Source: Chitinophaga sp. sic0106
GTDB lineage: Bacteria > Bacteroidota > Bacteroidia > Chitinophagales > Chitinophagaceae
Length of the DNA stretch: 64,000 nucleotides
Reading direction: 5' to 3'
NCBI RefSeq assembly: GCF_019219075.1
Contig: NZ_JAHUWJ010000001.1
Span: 186,001-250,000 of the forward strand
The notes below the pieces were generated by a model. That model was given only the letters and a program-made list of their open reading frames with translations, did no database searches and was not told the DNA's origin. A program made the position numbers and the translations under genes. This document shows positions 8,688-17,680 of the stretch, in pieces; the stretch's first letter is position 1; every line of letters starts with the position of its first letter.

Positions 8688-10070
8688 ATGAAGAAACTTC
8701 TGGTATTATCTGCTATATCACTTACCATCCTGCAAGCTGTTTCAGCGCAGCAGAAACTTGTAGCAGATAAAATAATTGGTATAGTAGGGGACAAAATAAT
8801 CCTGCAATCGGATATGGAAGGTGCACTCGCAGATCAGCAGCGCAACACCATTGACGGTGTATTACCTCCCAACGCCTCCTGCAATACCCTGGAAATGCTC
8901 ATCTCCCAGAAGGTAATGGTACTTCAGGCAGAACGCGACTCCCTCCCGGTAAGCGATGGCGACATCGAAGGCCAGATGGAAAACCGTATCCGCTACTTCG
9001 AACAGCTCTACGGCTCCAAAGAAAAAATGAAGGAAGTAACCGGCTACACCGTTTACCAGCTCCGCGAACGCTTCCGCACACCTATTAAAGAAAATCTGCT
9101 GGCACAAGCCATGCGCAATAAAGTAATCGAACAGGTGAAGGCAACCCCTTCCGAAGTAAAACGATTCTTCGACGCCATTCCTAAAGACAGCCTCAAATTC
9201 TATGAATCTGAACTGGAAATCGGCCAGGTAGTAATCACTCCTAAAGCGACCCGCGAAATGGATAACTATGCCATCGAGCGACTGCAGGACTTCAAAAAAC
9301 GGGTAATCAATAAAGAAGCAGACTTCAGCTCACTCGCCATCCTTTACTCCGAAGATCCGGGCGTAAAAGATAATAAAGGCATCTACCCGATGAACCGTAA
9401 CGATAAAAATACCTGGGACCCGGACTTTATGGCCGCCGCCTTCCGTTTGAAAGAAGGGGAGATCTCCAACCCGGTTAAATCCGCTCACGGTTACCACATC
9501 ATCCAGATGCTGAAACGTCAGGGCGATAACATCACCGTTCAGCATATCCTCATCCGGGCAGCAGTAACCAAATCCGACCTGGCGAAAGCCACCGAAAAGC
9601 TGGATTCTGTACGCAGCCAGATCCTCGCCAATAAAACCACTTTTGCCCAGGCAGTAAGTGACTATAGCGATGATCCTTCCGCTAAATTCACAGGCGGTAT
9701 GCTGCAGTCCAAAACAGGCGAAGGTACCCTGATCACGGTCGATCAACTGGAAGATCCTTCCGAAAAAGAAATCGTAATGATGCTCGACACCCTGAAGCCA
9801 GGCAGCATCTCCAAACCAACCACTTTCGTGGATGAACAAGGCCATACCGCCGTACGCATCGTGTACCTGAAAACACGTACACAGCCGCACAGGGAAAACC
9901 TCAACGACGACTACGCACGCATTCAGCAACGCTGCCTCATGATCAAGCAGGCTGAAGCAATCAATAAATGGCTCCTGGAAAAGATCCCTACGTTCTATGT
10001 ACACGTAGATCCTGAGTACAAAAACTGTGAGCATATTAACCAGTGGATGGCACAGCTCGCCAAACAGTAA
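8688..10070 (+). CDS. SurA-like periplasmic peptidyl-prolyl isomerase
   Basis: 460 residues with a signal peptide (MKKLLVLSAISLTILQAVSA, cut before QQK), a SurA N-terminal chaperone-like region (about 25-170, DKIIGIVGDKIILQSDMEG), then two parvulin/PpiC rotamase domains, one around 175-275 (SELEIGQVVITP ... GYHIIQML) and one around 280-385 (ITVQHILIRA). This is the layout of SurA, which escorts outer-membrane proteins across the periplasm. The start at 8688 gives a clean signal peptide and follows a -7 element. It is transcribed alone and ends in a strong terminator. A gene symbol is withheld because several SurA-type paralogues are usual in this phylum. Confidence 0.88.
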   Translation: MKKLLVLSAISLTILQAVSAQQKLVADKIIGIVGDKIILQSDMEGALADQQRNTIDGVLPPNASCNTLEMLISQKVMVLQAERDSLPVSDGDIEGQMENRIRYFEQLYGSKEKMKEVTGYTVYQLRERFRTPIKENLLAQAMRNKVIEQVKATPSEVKRFFDAIPKDSLKFYESELEIGQVVITPKATREMDNYAIERLQDFKKRVINKEADFSSLAILYSEDPGVKDNKGIYPMNRNDKNTWDPDFMAAAFRLKEGEISNPVKSAHGYHIIQMLKRQGDNITVQHILIRAAVTKSDLAKATEKLDSVRSQILANKTTFAQAVSDYSDDPSAKFTGGMLQSKTGEGTLITVDQLEDPSEKEIVMMLDTLKPGSISKPTTFVDEQGHTAVRIVYLKTRTQPHRENLNDDYARIQQRCLMIKQAEAINKWLLEKIPTFYVHVDPEYKNCEHINQWMAQLAKQ

Positions 10071-10090
10071 AACCACTTTTAACTTTTTAG

Positions 10091-10125
10091 AAAAGCGGCG
10101 CGGAGATGATCTCCGCGCCGCTTTT
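10091..10125 (+). terminator. Terminator after the SurA-like gene
   Basis: A perfect GC-rich stem AAAAGCGGCGCGGAGA/TCTCCGCGCCGCTTTT with a 3-base loop ends in T residues, 20 bases after the stop. Its symmetry allows action in both directions. Confidence 0.93.
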
Positions 10126-10181
10126 CATTTCCACTCATCCCGTAGTTACGCTAAGATGACGCGAATTAGTTTTAATTGCCG

Positions 10182-10189
10182 TAACTTTG
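10182..10189 (+). promoter_or_regulatory. -7 element (TAACTTTG) for the PurF-like gene
   Basis: TAACTTTG, a full match to the consensus, 18 bases before the ATG at 10208. It makes 10208 a better start than the ATG at 10187, which overlaps the element itself. Confidence 0.6.
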
Positions 10190-10207
10190 CATCTTCAATT
10201 TTCAGGC

Positions 10208-12055
10208 ATGAGTGATGCGATCAAGCATGAATGCGGACTGGCATTTATAAGATTGAGAAAACCGTTCTCATATTACCAACAGAAGTATGGAACTGTTTTC
10301 TATGGGCTGAACAAATTATATCTGCTCATGGAAAAGCAGCACAACAGGGGCCAGGATGGCGCTGGTGTAGCTGCTGTAAAATTAGACACTGAACCAGGTG
10401 TCCCCTTTATGCACCGCGTACGCAGTAGCGCTCCACAAGCCATCGGCGACGTTTTCAGCAAAATCAGGGACGAAATTCAGGAAATCGAAAAGTATCAACC
10501 CGAGATCACCAAGTATCCGGGACTGATGAAAGGTCATATCAAGTTCCTCGGCGAACTCCTCATGGGTCACCTTCGCTACGCAACGCAGGGTAAAAACAAT
10601 GTGGAACTCTGCCACCCTTTTGTAAGATACAATACCATCCCTGCCCGCAACCTCGCTATGGCAGGTAACTTTAACCTGGTAAACGCAGATGAACTCTTCA
10701 AATTCACCGACGTTAACCCAGGCGAAGTACACAAAAACAGCGACCTCGCTGCCATGCTCGAAACCGTGCACCACTTCCTCTCCAAAGAAGACGAAGAACG
10801 CCGCAACGGCCTCGACATCAAGCATATCCTCCAACAGGCATTCTCCTTATTCGATGGTGGTTACCACGCTGCCGGCCTTATCGGCACAGGTGACGCCTTC
10901 GTAATCCGCGATCCAAACGGTATCCGTCCTTCTTACTACTACGTAAATGAAGACGTAATCGTAGCCGCCTCCGAAAGAGCTGCTATCCGCACCACTTTCA
11001 ACGTTGGCGAAAACGAAGTACTGGAATTGATGCCAGGCCACGCCCTCATCGTTAAACCAAACGGTGAATACGCCATCGAGAAAATTATCGAACCAAAAGA
11101 AAGAAAAGCCTGTAGCTTCGAAAGAATCTACTTCTCCAGAGGTAACGACGAAAAAATTTATAAAGAACGTACTTCCCTCGGCCGTAATCTTTCAGGTACC
11201 GTACTGAAAGCCATCGACAACGACCTGAGAAATACTATCTTCTCCTTTATACCAAATACAGCAGAAGTAGCCTTCTACGGCCTGCTGAAAGGACTGGAAG
11301 ACTACCTCAACAAAATCAAGATCGAGCGTATCCTCTCCTGGGGTAACGAAGTAGATCCGGAAAAGCTCTCCGAAATGGTGAACCGCCGTATCCGTATCGA
11401 CAAAATCGCGATCAAGGATGTGAAGATGAGAACCTTCATCACAGAGGATTCCAGCCGTAACGAAATGGTACAACACGTGTACGACATTACCTATGGTACG
11501 GTTCGTCCGGGTGTGGATACCCTCGTAGTGATCGATGACTCCATCGTTCGCGGTACCACCCTCAAAGAAAGTATCGTGAAAATGCTGGATCGCCTCGGTC
11601 CTAAAAAGATCATCATCGTTTCCTCCGCACCACAAATCAGATACCCTGACTGCTATGGTATCGATATGAGTAAAATGGGCGATTTCGTTGCCTTCCAGGC
11701 CGCCATCGCACTGCTGAAAGAACAAGGCAAGGAACACATCCTCCAGGAAGCCTATGGCCTCTGTAAAGAGTTGGAACGTACCAATACCCTCCACGCACAA
11801 AACGTGGTGAAAAATGTGTACAAACTCTTCACACCGGAAGAGATCTCCGCGAAAATCGCTCAGATCCTCAACCCTGGCGGTATCAATGCCGAAATCGAAG
11901 TAATCTACCAATCCATCGAAAGCCTACACGAAGCCTGCCCTAATAACCTGGGCGACTGGTACTTCACCGGTAACTACCCTACACCAGGTGGTAACCGCGT
12001 AGTAAATAAAGCTTTCATGAACTTCATGGAAGGTAAAAACGAAAGAGGCTACTAA
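10208..12055 (+). CDS. purF: Amidophosphoribosyltransferase (PurF-like)
   Basis: 615 residues. The N-terminal half is a class II glutamine amidotransferase: Cys9 in HECGLAF would become the nucleophile after removal of a short propeptide, followed by NRGQDGAG and MGHLRYATQG. The C-terminal half is a type I phosphoribosyltransferase with the PRPP loop VVIDDSIVRGTT at 440-451. Together they make 5-phosphoribosylamine from PRPP and glutamine, the first step of purine synthesis. It is longer than the classical form (about 470-505) through an N-terminal insertion before the NRGQDG motif and a C-terminal extension; Bacteroidota often carry this long form as well as a short one, so it could be a paralogue with an altered role. 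Confidence 0.85.
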   Translation: MSDAIKHECGLAFIRLRKPFSYYQQKYGTVFYGLNKLYLLMEKQHNRGQDGAGVAAVKLDTEPGVPFMHRVRSSAPQAIGDVFSKIRDEIQEIEKYQPEITKYPGLMKGHIKFLGELLMGHLRYATQGKNNVELCHPFVRYNTIPARNLAMAGNFNLVNADELFKFTDVNPGEVHKNSDLAAMLETVHHFLSKEDEERRNGLDIKHILQQAFSLFDGGYHAAGLIGTGDAFVIRDPNGIRPSYYYVNEDVIVAASERAAIRTTFNVGENEVLELMPGHALIVKPNGEYAIEKIIEPKERKACSFERIYFSRGNDEKIYKERTSLGRNLSGTVLKAIDNDLRNTIFSFIPNTAEVAFYGLLKGLEDYLNKIKIERILSWGNEVDPEKLSEMVNRRIRIDKIAIKDVKMRTFITEDSSRNEMVQHVYDITYGTVRPGVDTLVVIDDSIVRGTTLKESIVKMLDRLGPKKIIIVSSAPQIRYPDCYGIDMSKMGDFVAFQAAIALLKEQGKEHILQEAYGLCKELERTNTLHAQNVVKNVYKLFTPEEISAKIAQILNPGGINAEIEVIYQSIESLHEACPNNLGDWYFTGNYPTPGGNRVVNKAFMNFMEGKNERGY

Positions 12056-12089
12056 GAATTGAATTAATTTTTTTTAGAGAGATACAACA

Positions 12090-12117
12090 GGAGCACCAAA
12101 CCGGTGCTCCTTTTTTT
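12090..12117 (+). terminator. Terminator after purF
   Basis: A stem GGAGCACC/GGTGCTCC followed by seven T, 35 bases after the stop codon. Confidence 0.93.
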
Positions 12118-12293
12118 GCCCCTGCCCCCGACGAATAACACCGAAGGCCCCATTAACATATAAAATCCCTTGGAAAACAACATTTTCCGTATTTCTATGT
12201 TAATTTTATCTTAAATGAATCACACAACGATTCCTATTTGCCCCGTTCCTATTAACTTTCTTTAAAATAAGTATTTACGTAAGTTTTCAGCCC

Positions 12294-12788
12294 ATGAAAA
12301 CATTGCTACTCATCCGACACGCAAAGTCAAGCTGGAACGATCCAAACACAGACGACTTTGACCGGCCACTCAACAAAAGGGGAAAAGATAACGCCCCGGA
12401 AATGGCCCAAAGACTCCTGGACAAAGGTGTAGTTCCAGAATTGATCATTGCCAGTCCCGCAAAGAGAACCCGTACAACCGCCAAACTAATGGCCGACGTA
12501 TGGCATTACCCTAAACAGGCCATCCTCCTGGAAGATGAGCTCTACCTCTGCTATGCTTCCACATTCCTCAAAGTAATCACTAAAATAGATGATGATTTCA
12601 ACGCCGTAGCCATTTTCGCACACAACCCCGGCATAACAGACTTCGCTAATTATCTCACAGAAGAGATAAGGATCGATAACGTACCCACTGCCGGCGTATT
12701 CGCAATACAAGCCAATACGGACTCCTGGCAGGAATTCGATCGCGCTAAAAAAACATTCCTGTTCTTCGATTACCCCCGGAAAGATTAA
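12294..12788 (+). CDS. SixA-like histidine phosphatase
   Basis: 164 residues of the histidine phosphatase (phosphoglycerate mutase-like) fold. The catalytic motif is LLIRHAKSSW at the N-terminus, with the later conserved arginine in SPAKRTRTTA and the second histidine in FAHNPGITDF. RHAKSSW and AHNPG are typical of SixA-type enzymes, which in E. coli remove phosphate from phosphohistidine in signalling or PTS proteins; the local target is unknown. A near-consensus -7 sequence TAAGTTTT (12280-12287) lies close before the ATG. Its stop codon overlaps that of the converging proC. Confidence 0.87.
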   Translation: MKTLLLIRHAKSSWNDPNTDDFDRPLNKRGKDNAPEMAQRLLDKGVVPELIIASPAKRTRTTAKLMADVWHYPKQAILLEDELYLCYASTFLKVITKIDDDFNAVAIFAHNPGITDFANYLTEEIRIDNVPTAGVFAIQANTDSWQEFDRAKKTFLFFDYPRKD

Positions 12789-13582
12789 CCTTTTACAATC
12801 TTGTCGTAAGAAGCAGTAATACCCTTGATCAGCGAAGAACTGAAGCCCTGGTGTTCCATTTCATTCAATCCCGCAATAGTGCAGCCTTTAGGGGTTGTTA
12901 CCTTGTCGATTTCTGCCTCCGGATGGGTGTTCCCCCGGATCAGCAACTCAGCAGCACCTTTCACAGTCTGCGCTGCAATCAGGCTGGCCGTACGCGCGTC
13001 AAAGCCGATTTCAATACCTCCCTGGATATTAGCCCGGATAAAACGAAGCGCATAGGCAATACCACATGCACCTAACACCGTTGCAGCATCCATCAGCTTT
13101 TCATCGATGGTAACGGCTGCACCCAGCTGATTAAACATATCGGTAACGAAATTCGTTTGCGCCGGGGTAGCATGCTTGAAACTCAAACAGGTCATGGATT
13201 CCTGTATGGCAATGGCGGTATTGGGCATCGCACGCACCACGGCCATGCCGGGAACAATACGTTCCAGGTCATCAATGCTTACACCGGTTACCACGCTGAT
13301 TAAAATCTGTTTGGCGGGGTCAAATATTGCGCTGTACTCCTGTAGTACCTCACGCACGTTATAGGGTTTAAGGGCCACAATAATCACCTCCGCACCTCGG
13401 ATGGCAACCGCATTATCCTTTTCCACCTGCACACCCGCTTCTTTCAGGGCTACCAGGGTATCAGTATTACGCTTGGTAATGGTAATATCTCCGGCCTGTG
13501 AAAAACCGCTCTTCAGCAATCCCTGGGCAATGGCCGATCCCAGATTACCACCACCTATAATGGCTATCTTCTTGGCTGACAT
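12785..13582 (-). CDS. proC: Pyrroline-5-carboxylate reductase
   Basis: 265 residues. The N-terminal Rossmann domain has the dinucleotide motif IAIIGGGNLGSAIAQGL; the C-terminal helical dimer domain carries family signatures VVRAMPNTAIAIQESMT and VTTPKGCTIAGLNEME, the latter close to the proline-binding loop. It reduces pyrroline-5-carboxylate to proline with NAD(P)H in the cytoplasm. Length is normal (about 265-275). The gene stands alone on the minus strand and overlaps the SixA-like gene by three bases at its end. Confidence 0.95.
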   Translation of the reverse strand: MSAKKIAIIGGGNLGSAIAQGLLKSGFSQAGDITITKRNTDTLVALKEAGVQVEKDNAVAIRGAEVIIVALKPYNVREVLQEYSAIFDPAKQILISVVTGVSIDDLERIVPGMAVVRAMPNTAIAIQESMTCLSFKHATPAQTNFVTDMFNQLGAAVTIDEKLMDAATVLGACGIAYALRFIRANIQGGIEIGFDARTASLIAAQTVKGAAELLIRGNTHPEAEIDKVTTPKGCTIAGLNEMEHQGFSSSLIKGITASYDKIVKG

Positions 13583-13668
13583 AAAAAAGGTTTACATTAT
13601 AAATCCTCAGAAAGGTAAAACAAATGCGCCATTGATGCAAAAAGTCAGCATTGCATTATCTTGCATAA

Positions 13669-16600
13669 ATGGGCACTTCACAAAAAGCAACCGCATTTTT
13701 CGCACGTATCCAGGAAGCAGCAAATACCCCGCAGCCAACCGATAAGCTCCGGCTCTATAAGCTCATCCTGGAAAGCCTTTTCCGTGATCTTACCCGCCAG
13801 GAGCATCGCTCTTTTGGCAACCTCTTTGCCAGGATGCAGTTCTATTTCGATAAAGAAATAGTGCCCGCCGATATCCAGCAGCAACTGACCGCGTTGCGGA
13901 TACTAACTGCCAGGGCTACACGTACTATTTTTCCTTTACAGGGAGAAGAACACACCCTCTGCATCAAAGCCCTCGCGGAGTCGGTAGCATGGTTCTATTC
14001 AGCAGTAGTACCACTGCGCCTCTCCGAAACCTATTACGACGCCGGAGACAAATCTCTCTCCCGTAATATCCGCAACCGCCCCGCCAGCATCGTTTCCCTG
14101 AAATGTATGATCACTGCCGTGGGTCCACTCGCCACCAACCACCAGGGAAAATATTCCTGCGTACTGCTGGTAAAAAATGATGAACAGGGCGACTTTGAAT
14201 TATCACTCGATGGCCTGGATTCCGCCACCGTAATGGTAATGCACGGGCAGCTTCGCCCATACGATTCCCTCCACGTCATCCACTGCCGCCAGGAAGAAAC
14301 AGAAGAACACCAAACACCGTTATATACAACCACCACCGAAAGTCAGCTGGTACTGGAACCAGACCTGCTGATCGACATCAGCGACCTGGCAGAATGCTTT
14401 AACCATAAAGGAACCAATAAACTCCTGTATCTGGTGAAGAAGCTGGTGCCACAAACCTCCAGCCCTGCCGCATTCAAGGGAAACCTCGTGAATGCCCTGC
14501 TGGATGAAATGCTGCGCAATAAAGAAATCGACTTCAAAACTTCCTTCAAGGAGGCTGTGGCGGATAATGTGCTACAAGCCGCGGCCTATGGCCGCGATAA
14601 GATTAACGAAATGTTCCGGGATATCCGGCAGTCGCACTGGGGCAACCTCCAACAAACGGTGCGCGATCTCCAGGATAAGCCGGTACGTATTGAACCCACC
14701 TTCTTCTCGTCCAACTACGGTATCCAGGGGCGACTCGACCTCATGGCAGAAGACGAAACCGATCCCGCCAGGAAAGAAATTTTTGAGCTGAAAAGTGGTA
14801 AAGCCCCGGATTTTAATACCTGGAAAAACCATGAAATGCAGGTAATCGGCTATAACCTCCTACTGCGGTCTGCGTTTGGCCGTAAACGTAAGGGGAGTAG
14901 TGCCATCCTGTATTCTGCCGCCCAAGCGGAGCCACTTCGAAATGTGAGCAGCACCCATGCCGGCGAAAACGCCCTGCTGCAACTCCGCAATGAAGTAGTG
15001 GCCATGATACTGCGGCTCGCTGCCGGTGAATATGATGTTTTATCGGATATCAACAGCACCTCCGCCGTTGGGCTGCCATCCTTCAGCATGGAGCCTTTCA
15101 TGGGTTTTGAAAAAGCCTGGAACGAGGCACCCGACATCACTAAAATCTACTATAAAACATTCCTCTCCTTCATCCTCCGGGAGTTTTTACAAGCCAAATG
15201 CGGCATGTTCTCCGAAGTGCACCGGGAAGACGATGCCGACGGGTTTGCCGCCCTATGGCTGCAGCAGGAAGAAGAAAAGGCTGACCGGTTTAATATCATT
15301 CCCGGGCTGCAATTCCGCGAATTTAACAGCAACGCCAGCTCGGTTACTTTTGATATAGTCGCCACCGTTAGTCACAATTTCAGGGTAGGAGATACCGCTA
15401 TCATCTACGCCAGAACCGGGGCGGAGCTGAAGCCATTACAGCAGCAGCTGCTCAAGGGCCGTATCGATGAACTGGGCAAGGACTACCTTATCTTCTCCCT
15501 GAATAACAGGCAAATGACCCTCGATTTCTTCCGGCAGCACGACGAATGGATCATCGAGCATGATATCTATGAGTCCAACTACTGGATTGCCGCGTCATCA
15601 CTGTTTTACATGCTGGCGCCGCAGTACCGCAACAAGGCAGAAACGCTGTTGGGACTCAGAACACCGCGCAGCCGCGAGCTGGAAGTTCCGCTGCCGGCGA
15701 TGTTCAACTGCAACCAGGAAGAGATTGTCCGCAACGCCATCCAGGCGGAAGATTACTACCTCCTGCAAGGGCCGCCGGGTACAGGCAAAACCTCGGCCAT
15801 GCTCACCACCATTGCGGATGAACTGGTAAAAAGAAATAACCACGTGGTGATTGTAGCCTTTACCAATAAGGCGGTGGAAGAAATTTCCCTGAAGCTGGAT
15901 GCAAAAAATATTTCCTATCTGCGCATGGGCGGTCGCAATACGGCATCAGCGGTGCAGTTGAAAGAGCTGTGCATGAATGGTTCCCTGGATGATGCAAAAC
16001 AGTACATCACCAGCCATCGCATTTTTGTAGGCACGGTGGCTACAATGGCTACCAGGCTGGATTTGCTCATCACCATGGGCATTCCTATGGATGTGCTGAT
16101 CGCCGATGAGGCCTCACAGCTCACAGAGCCGCAATTGTTAGGACTACTGATGCCTTTCCGTAAGTTCATACTTATCGGGGATCAGAATCAGCTGCCGCCG
16201 GTGGTGGCACAGGAAAGTTTTTTCTGCGAAACGAAGCAGGAAGATCTGCTACAGGTAGGCATTTCGGACCTCCGCTGTTCTATTTTTGAGCGACTGATGC
16301 GCCAATGCAAACAGCATAACTGGCAGCATGCCTGGGGCATGCTGAATACGCATTTCCGCATGCACGAAAGCATTGCCAGCATGGTCAACCCATATTATGC
16401 AGGGCAGCTGACTGCTGGTCGCACGGAGCAGCAGGAAGATTTTACCCACCCCGATGGCAATACCCAGTGGGACCGGCTTTTATCTCTCGGCAGAAAAGTA
16501 TTTATACCCAGCCCATACGAGCCTACTTCTAAAATGAACAGCACCGAAGCCGCCAGGGTAGTGGATTTACTGCGATACCTGCGGCAACAGTATGGCCCTG

Positions 16601-16983
16601 CATTCAACAAGGATACGGTGGGCGTGGTAACACCCTGGCGCACGCAGATCAGCCTGATAAGGGAGTTGATTGCAGATGATAAGGACCTGCAGGCCGTAAA
16701 TATTGACACCGTGGAGCGTTTCCAGGGTTCTGAAAACGATATTATTATTGTTTCGTTGGCAGTATATCATATCGGGCAGGTACATACGTTGCAGTGCCTT
16801 GGCCAGTTTCAATGGAATACTGAGCAGATAGAGGTGGATCGGAAGCTATTGGTAACGTTATCCCGTGCACGAAAACAGGTGATCATGATGGGCTATGAAC
16901 CGGTGTTGCAGGAGAGTGCCCATTACAGGCGGGTATTGGGGGAGATGGTCAGGGTAGAGGCAGGAGCGGTGGCCAGTACCTGA
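13669..16983 (+). CDS. Dna2-like nuclease-helicase fusion (PD-(D/E)XK plus SF1 helicase)
   Basis: 1104 residues with two activities in one chain. A PD-(D/E)XK nuclease of the Cas4/RecB type has Asp357 (GRLDLM), Glu373 and Lys375 (ELKSGK) and the downstream Q391-Y395 pair. The second half is an Upf1/Dna2-type SF1 helicase: Walker A GPPGTGKT at 701-708, Walker B DEAS from 813, GDQNQLPPV, TVERFQGSEND and LVTLSRARKQ. This is the order of eukaryotic Dna2, which trims DNA flaps and ends. I do not see the Cys cluster that holds the iron-sulfur centre of Dna2 and Cas4. No phage or defence gene lies beside it, so a chromosomal repair role is the simplest view, though defence is possible. Confidence 0.85.
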   Translation: MGTSQKATAFFARIQEAANTPQPTDKLRLYKLILESLFRDLTRQEHRSFGNLFARMQFYFDKEIVPADIQQQLTALRILTARATRTIFPLQGEEHTLCIKALAESVAWFYSAVVPLRLSETYYDAGDKSLSRNIRNRPASIVSLKCMITAVGPLATNHQGKYSCVLLVKNDEQGDFELSLDGLDSATVMVMHGQLRPYDSLHVIHCRQEETEEHQTPLYTTTTESQLVLEPDLLIDISDLAECFNHKGTNKLLYLVKKLVPQTSSPAAFKGNLVNALLDEMLRNKEIDFKTSFKEAVADNVLQAAAYGRDKINEMFRDIRQSHWGNLQQTVRDLQDKPVRIEPTFFSSNYGIQGRLDLMAEDETDPARKEIFELKSGKAPDFNTWKNHEMQVIGYNLLLRSAFGRKRKGSSAILYSAAQAEPLRNVSSTHAGENALLQLRNEVVAMILRLAAGEYDVLSDINSTSAVGLPSFSMEPFMGFEKAWNEAPDITKIYYKTFLSFILREFLQAKCGMFSEVHREDDADGFAALWLQQEEEKADRFNIIPGLQFREFNSNASSVTFDIVATVSHNFRVGDTAIIYARTGAELKPLQQQLLKGRIDELGKDYLIFSLNNRQMTLDFFRQHDEWIIEHDIYESNYWIAASSLFYMLAPQYRNKAETLLGLRTPRSRELEVPLPAMFNCNQEEIVRNAIQAEDYYLLQGPPGTGKTSAMLTTIADELVKRNNHVVIVAFTNKAVEEISLKLDAKNISYLRMGGRNTASAVQLKELCMNGSLDDAKQYITSHRIFVGTVATMATRLDLLITMGIPMDVLIADEASQLTEPQLLGLLMPFRKFILIGDQNQLPPVVAQESFFCETKQEDLLQVGISDLRCSIFERLMRQCKQHNWQHAWGMLNTHFRMHESIASMVNPYYAGQLTAGRTEQQEDFTHPDGNTQWDRLLSLGRKVFIPSPYEPTSKMNSTEAARVVDLLRYLRQQYGPAFNKDTVGVVTPWRTQISLIRELIADDKDLQAVNIDTVERFQGSENDIIIVSLAVYHIGQVHTLQCLGQFQWNTEQIEVDRKLLVTLSRARKQVIMMGYEPVLQESAHYRRVLGEMVRVEAGAVAST

Positions 16984-17001
16984 AAATATAGGAGATAACA
17001 A

Positions 17002-17023
17002 AGGCCACACGTACGTATGGCCT
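17002..17023. repeat. Hairpin after the nuclease-helicase gene
   Basis: AGGCCA and TGGCCT enclose ACGTACGT-containing sequence. There is no T-run, so it is a weak terminator candidate at best. It separates converging genes. Confidence 0.4.
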
Positions 17024-17068
17024 ATGTCAGACAACATCATATATAGATCATTCCTGGCAAACCAGGCA

Positions 17069-17638
17069 TTAATCCAATGTAACGTGCGACCAGTTTTCAC
17101 CGCTTTTAATACGGTAGAGCTGCATTTCGCTGATATCAAACTGTTCTGCTATCTGCTTCATGGTTTTTTTACCAGGTTTGTTTAGCAGGCGTTTGATGCT
17201 CTTCACTTTGGTCACGTTCAGTTTCAGACCTTTCAGCCTGTTCCTTTGTTTTTCTTTATATGCCTTTTTAGCCGGGCTGTTCTGCTGATGGCCTTCCATT
17301 TCTTCTTTGGTAGCCCATTCCAGGTTGCTGGCTTTATTGTTTTTCTTATCGTAGTCGAGGTGGATCACATACCTGTGCGTACGCCCTGGCCTTTTGTTGA
17401 AGAGCTTGGCTACTTCTCTGTGCAGGTAGAGTGATTGATAGGTATCTGCCGGTTTTACATTCAAAACCGTATAGCCTTCCACGGTAGAACCCGTGAGAAG
17501 CTTACCATCTTCAATACTTTCATGATAGCTGATCACTCTTCCCATGTTAGAAACCGCATATTTCTTACGCAGGGCAGATTTGTTTTTAATCTGTAAGTCT
17601 TTCCAGACTTCATTTTTCAGATTTTTAATTGTGGTCAT
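17069..17638 (-). CDS. NUMOD4/HNH homing-endonuclease-like protein
   Basis: 189 residues. The N-terminal NUMOD4-type segment (EVWKDLQ ... YAVSNMGRVISY) is a DNA-binding module of homing endonucleases. An HNH-like core follows: LYLHREVAKLF, then YVIHLDYDKKNNKASNLEWA, which fits the family pattern with conserved His, Asn and NLEW, although the residue usually Asn before the His is Ile. A C-terminal helix-turn-helix (MKQIAEQFDISEMQLYRIKS, then GENWSHV) resembles the intron-encoded nuclease repeat. It is free-standing and not visibly inside an intron, intein or phage, so it is either a selfish free-standing endonuclease or a host-adopted DNA-binding protein. Confidence 0.82.
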   Translation of the reverse strand: MTTIKNLKNEVWKDLQIKNKSALRKKYAVSNMGRVISYHESIEDGKLLTGSTVEGYTVLNVKPADTYQSLYLHREVAKLFNKRPGRTHRYVIHLDYDKKNNKASNLEWATKEEMEGHQQNSPAKKAYKEKQRNRLKGLKLNVTKVKSIKRLLNKPGKKTMKQIAEQFDISEMQLYRIKSGENWSHVTLD

Positions 17639-17680
17639 GTGAAAGTAATTTATGATTTATTGTATTTCCGGGGTCATCGT

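Noticed and set aside
11192..11911. 239-codon frame antisense to purF
   Set aside because: Shadow of a conserved enzyme; no domain or start signal.
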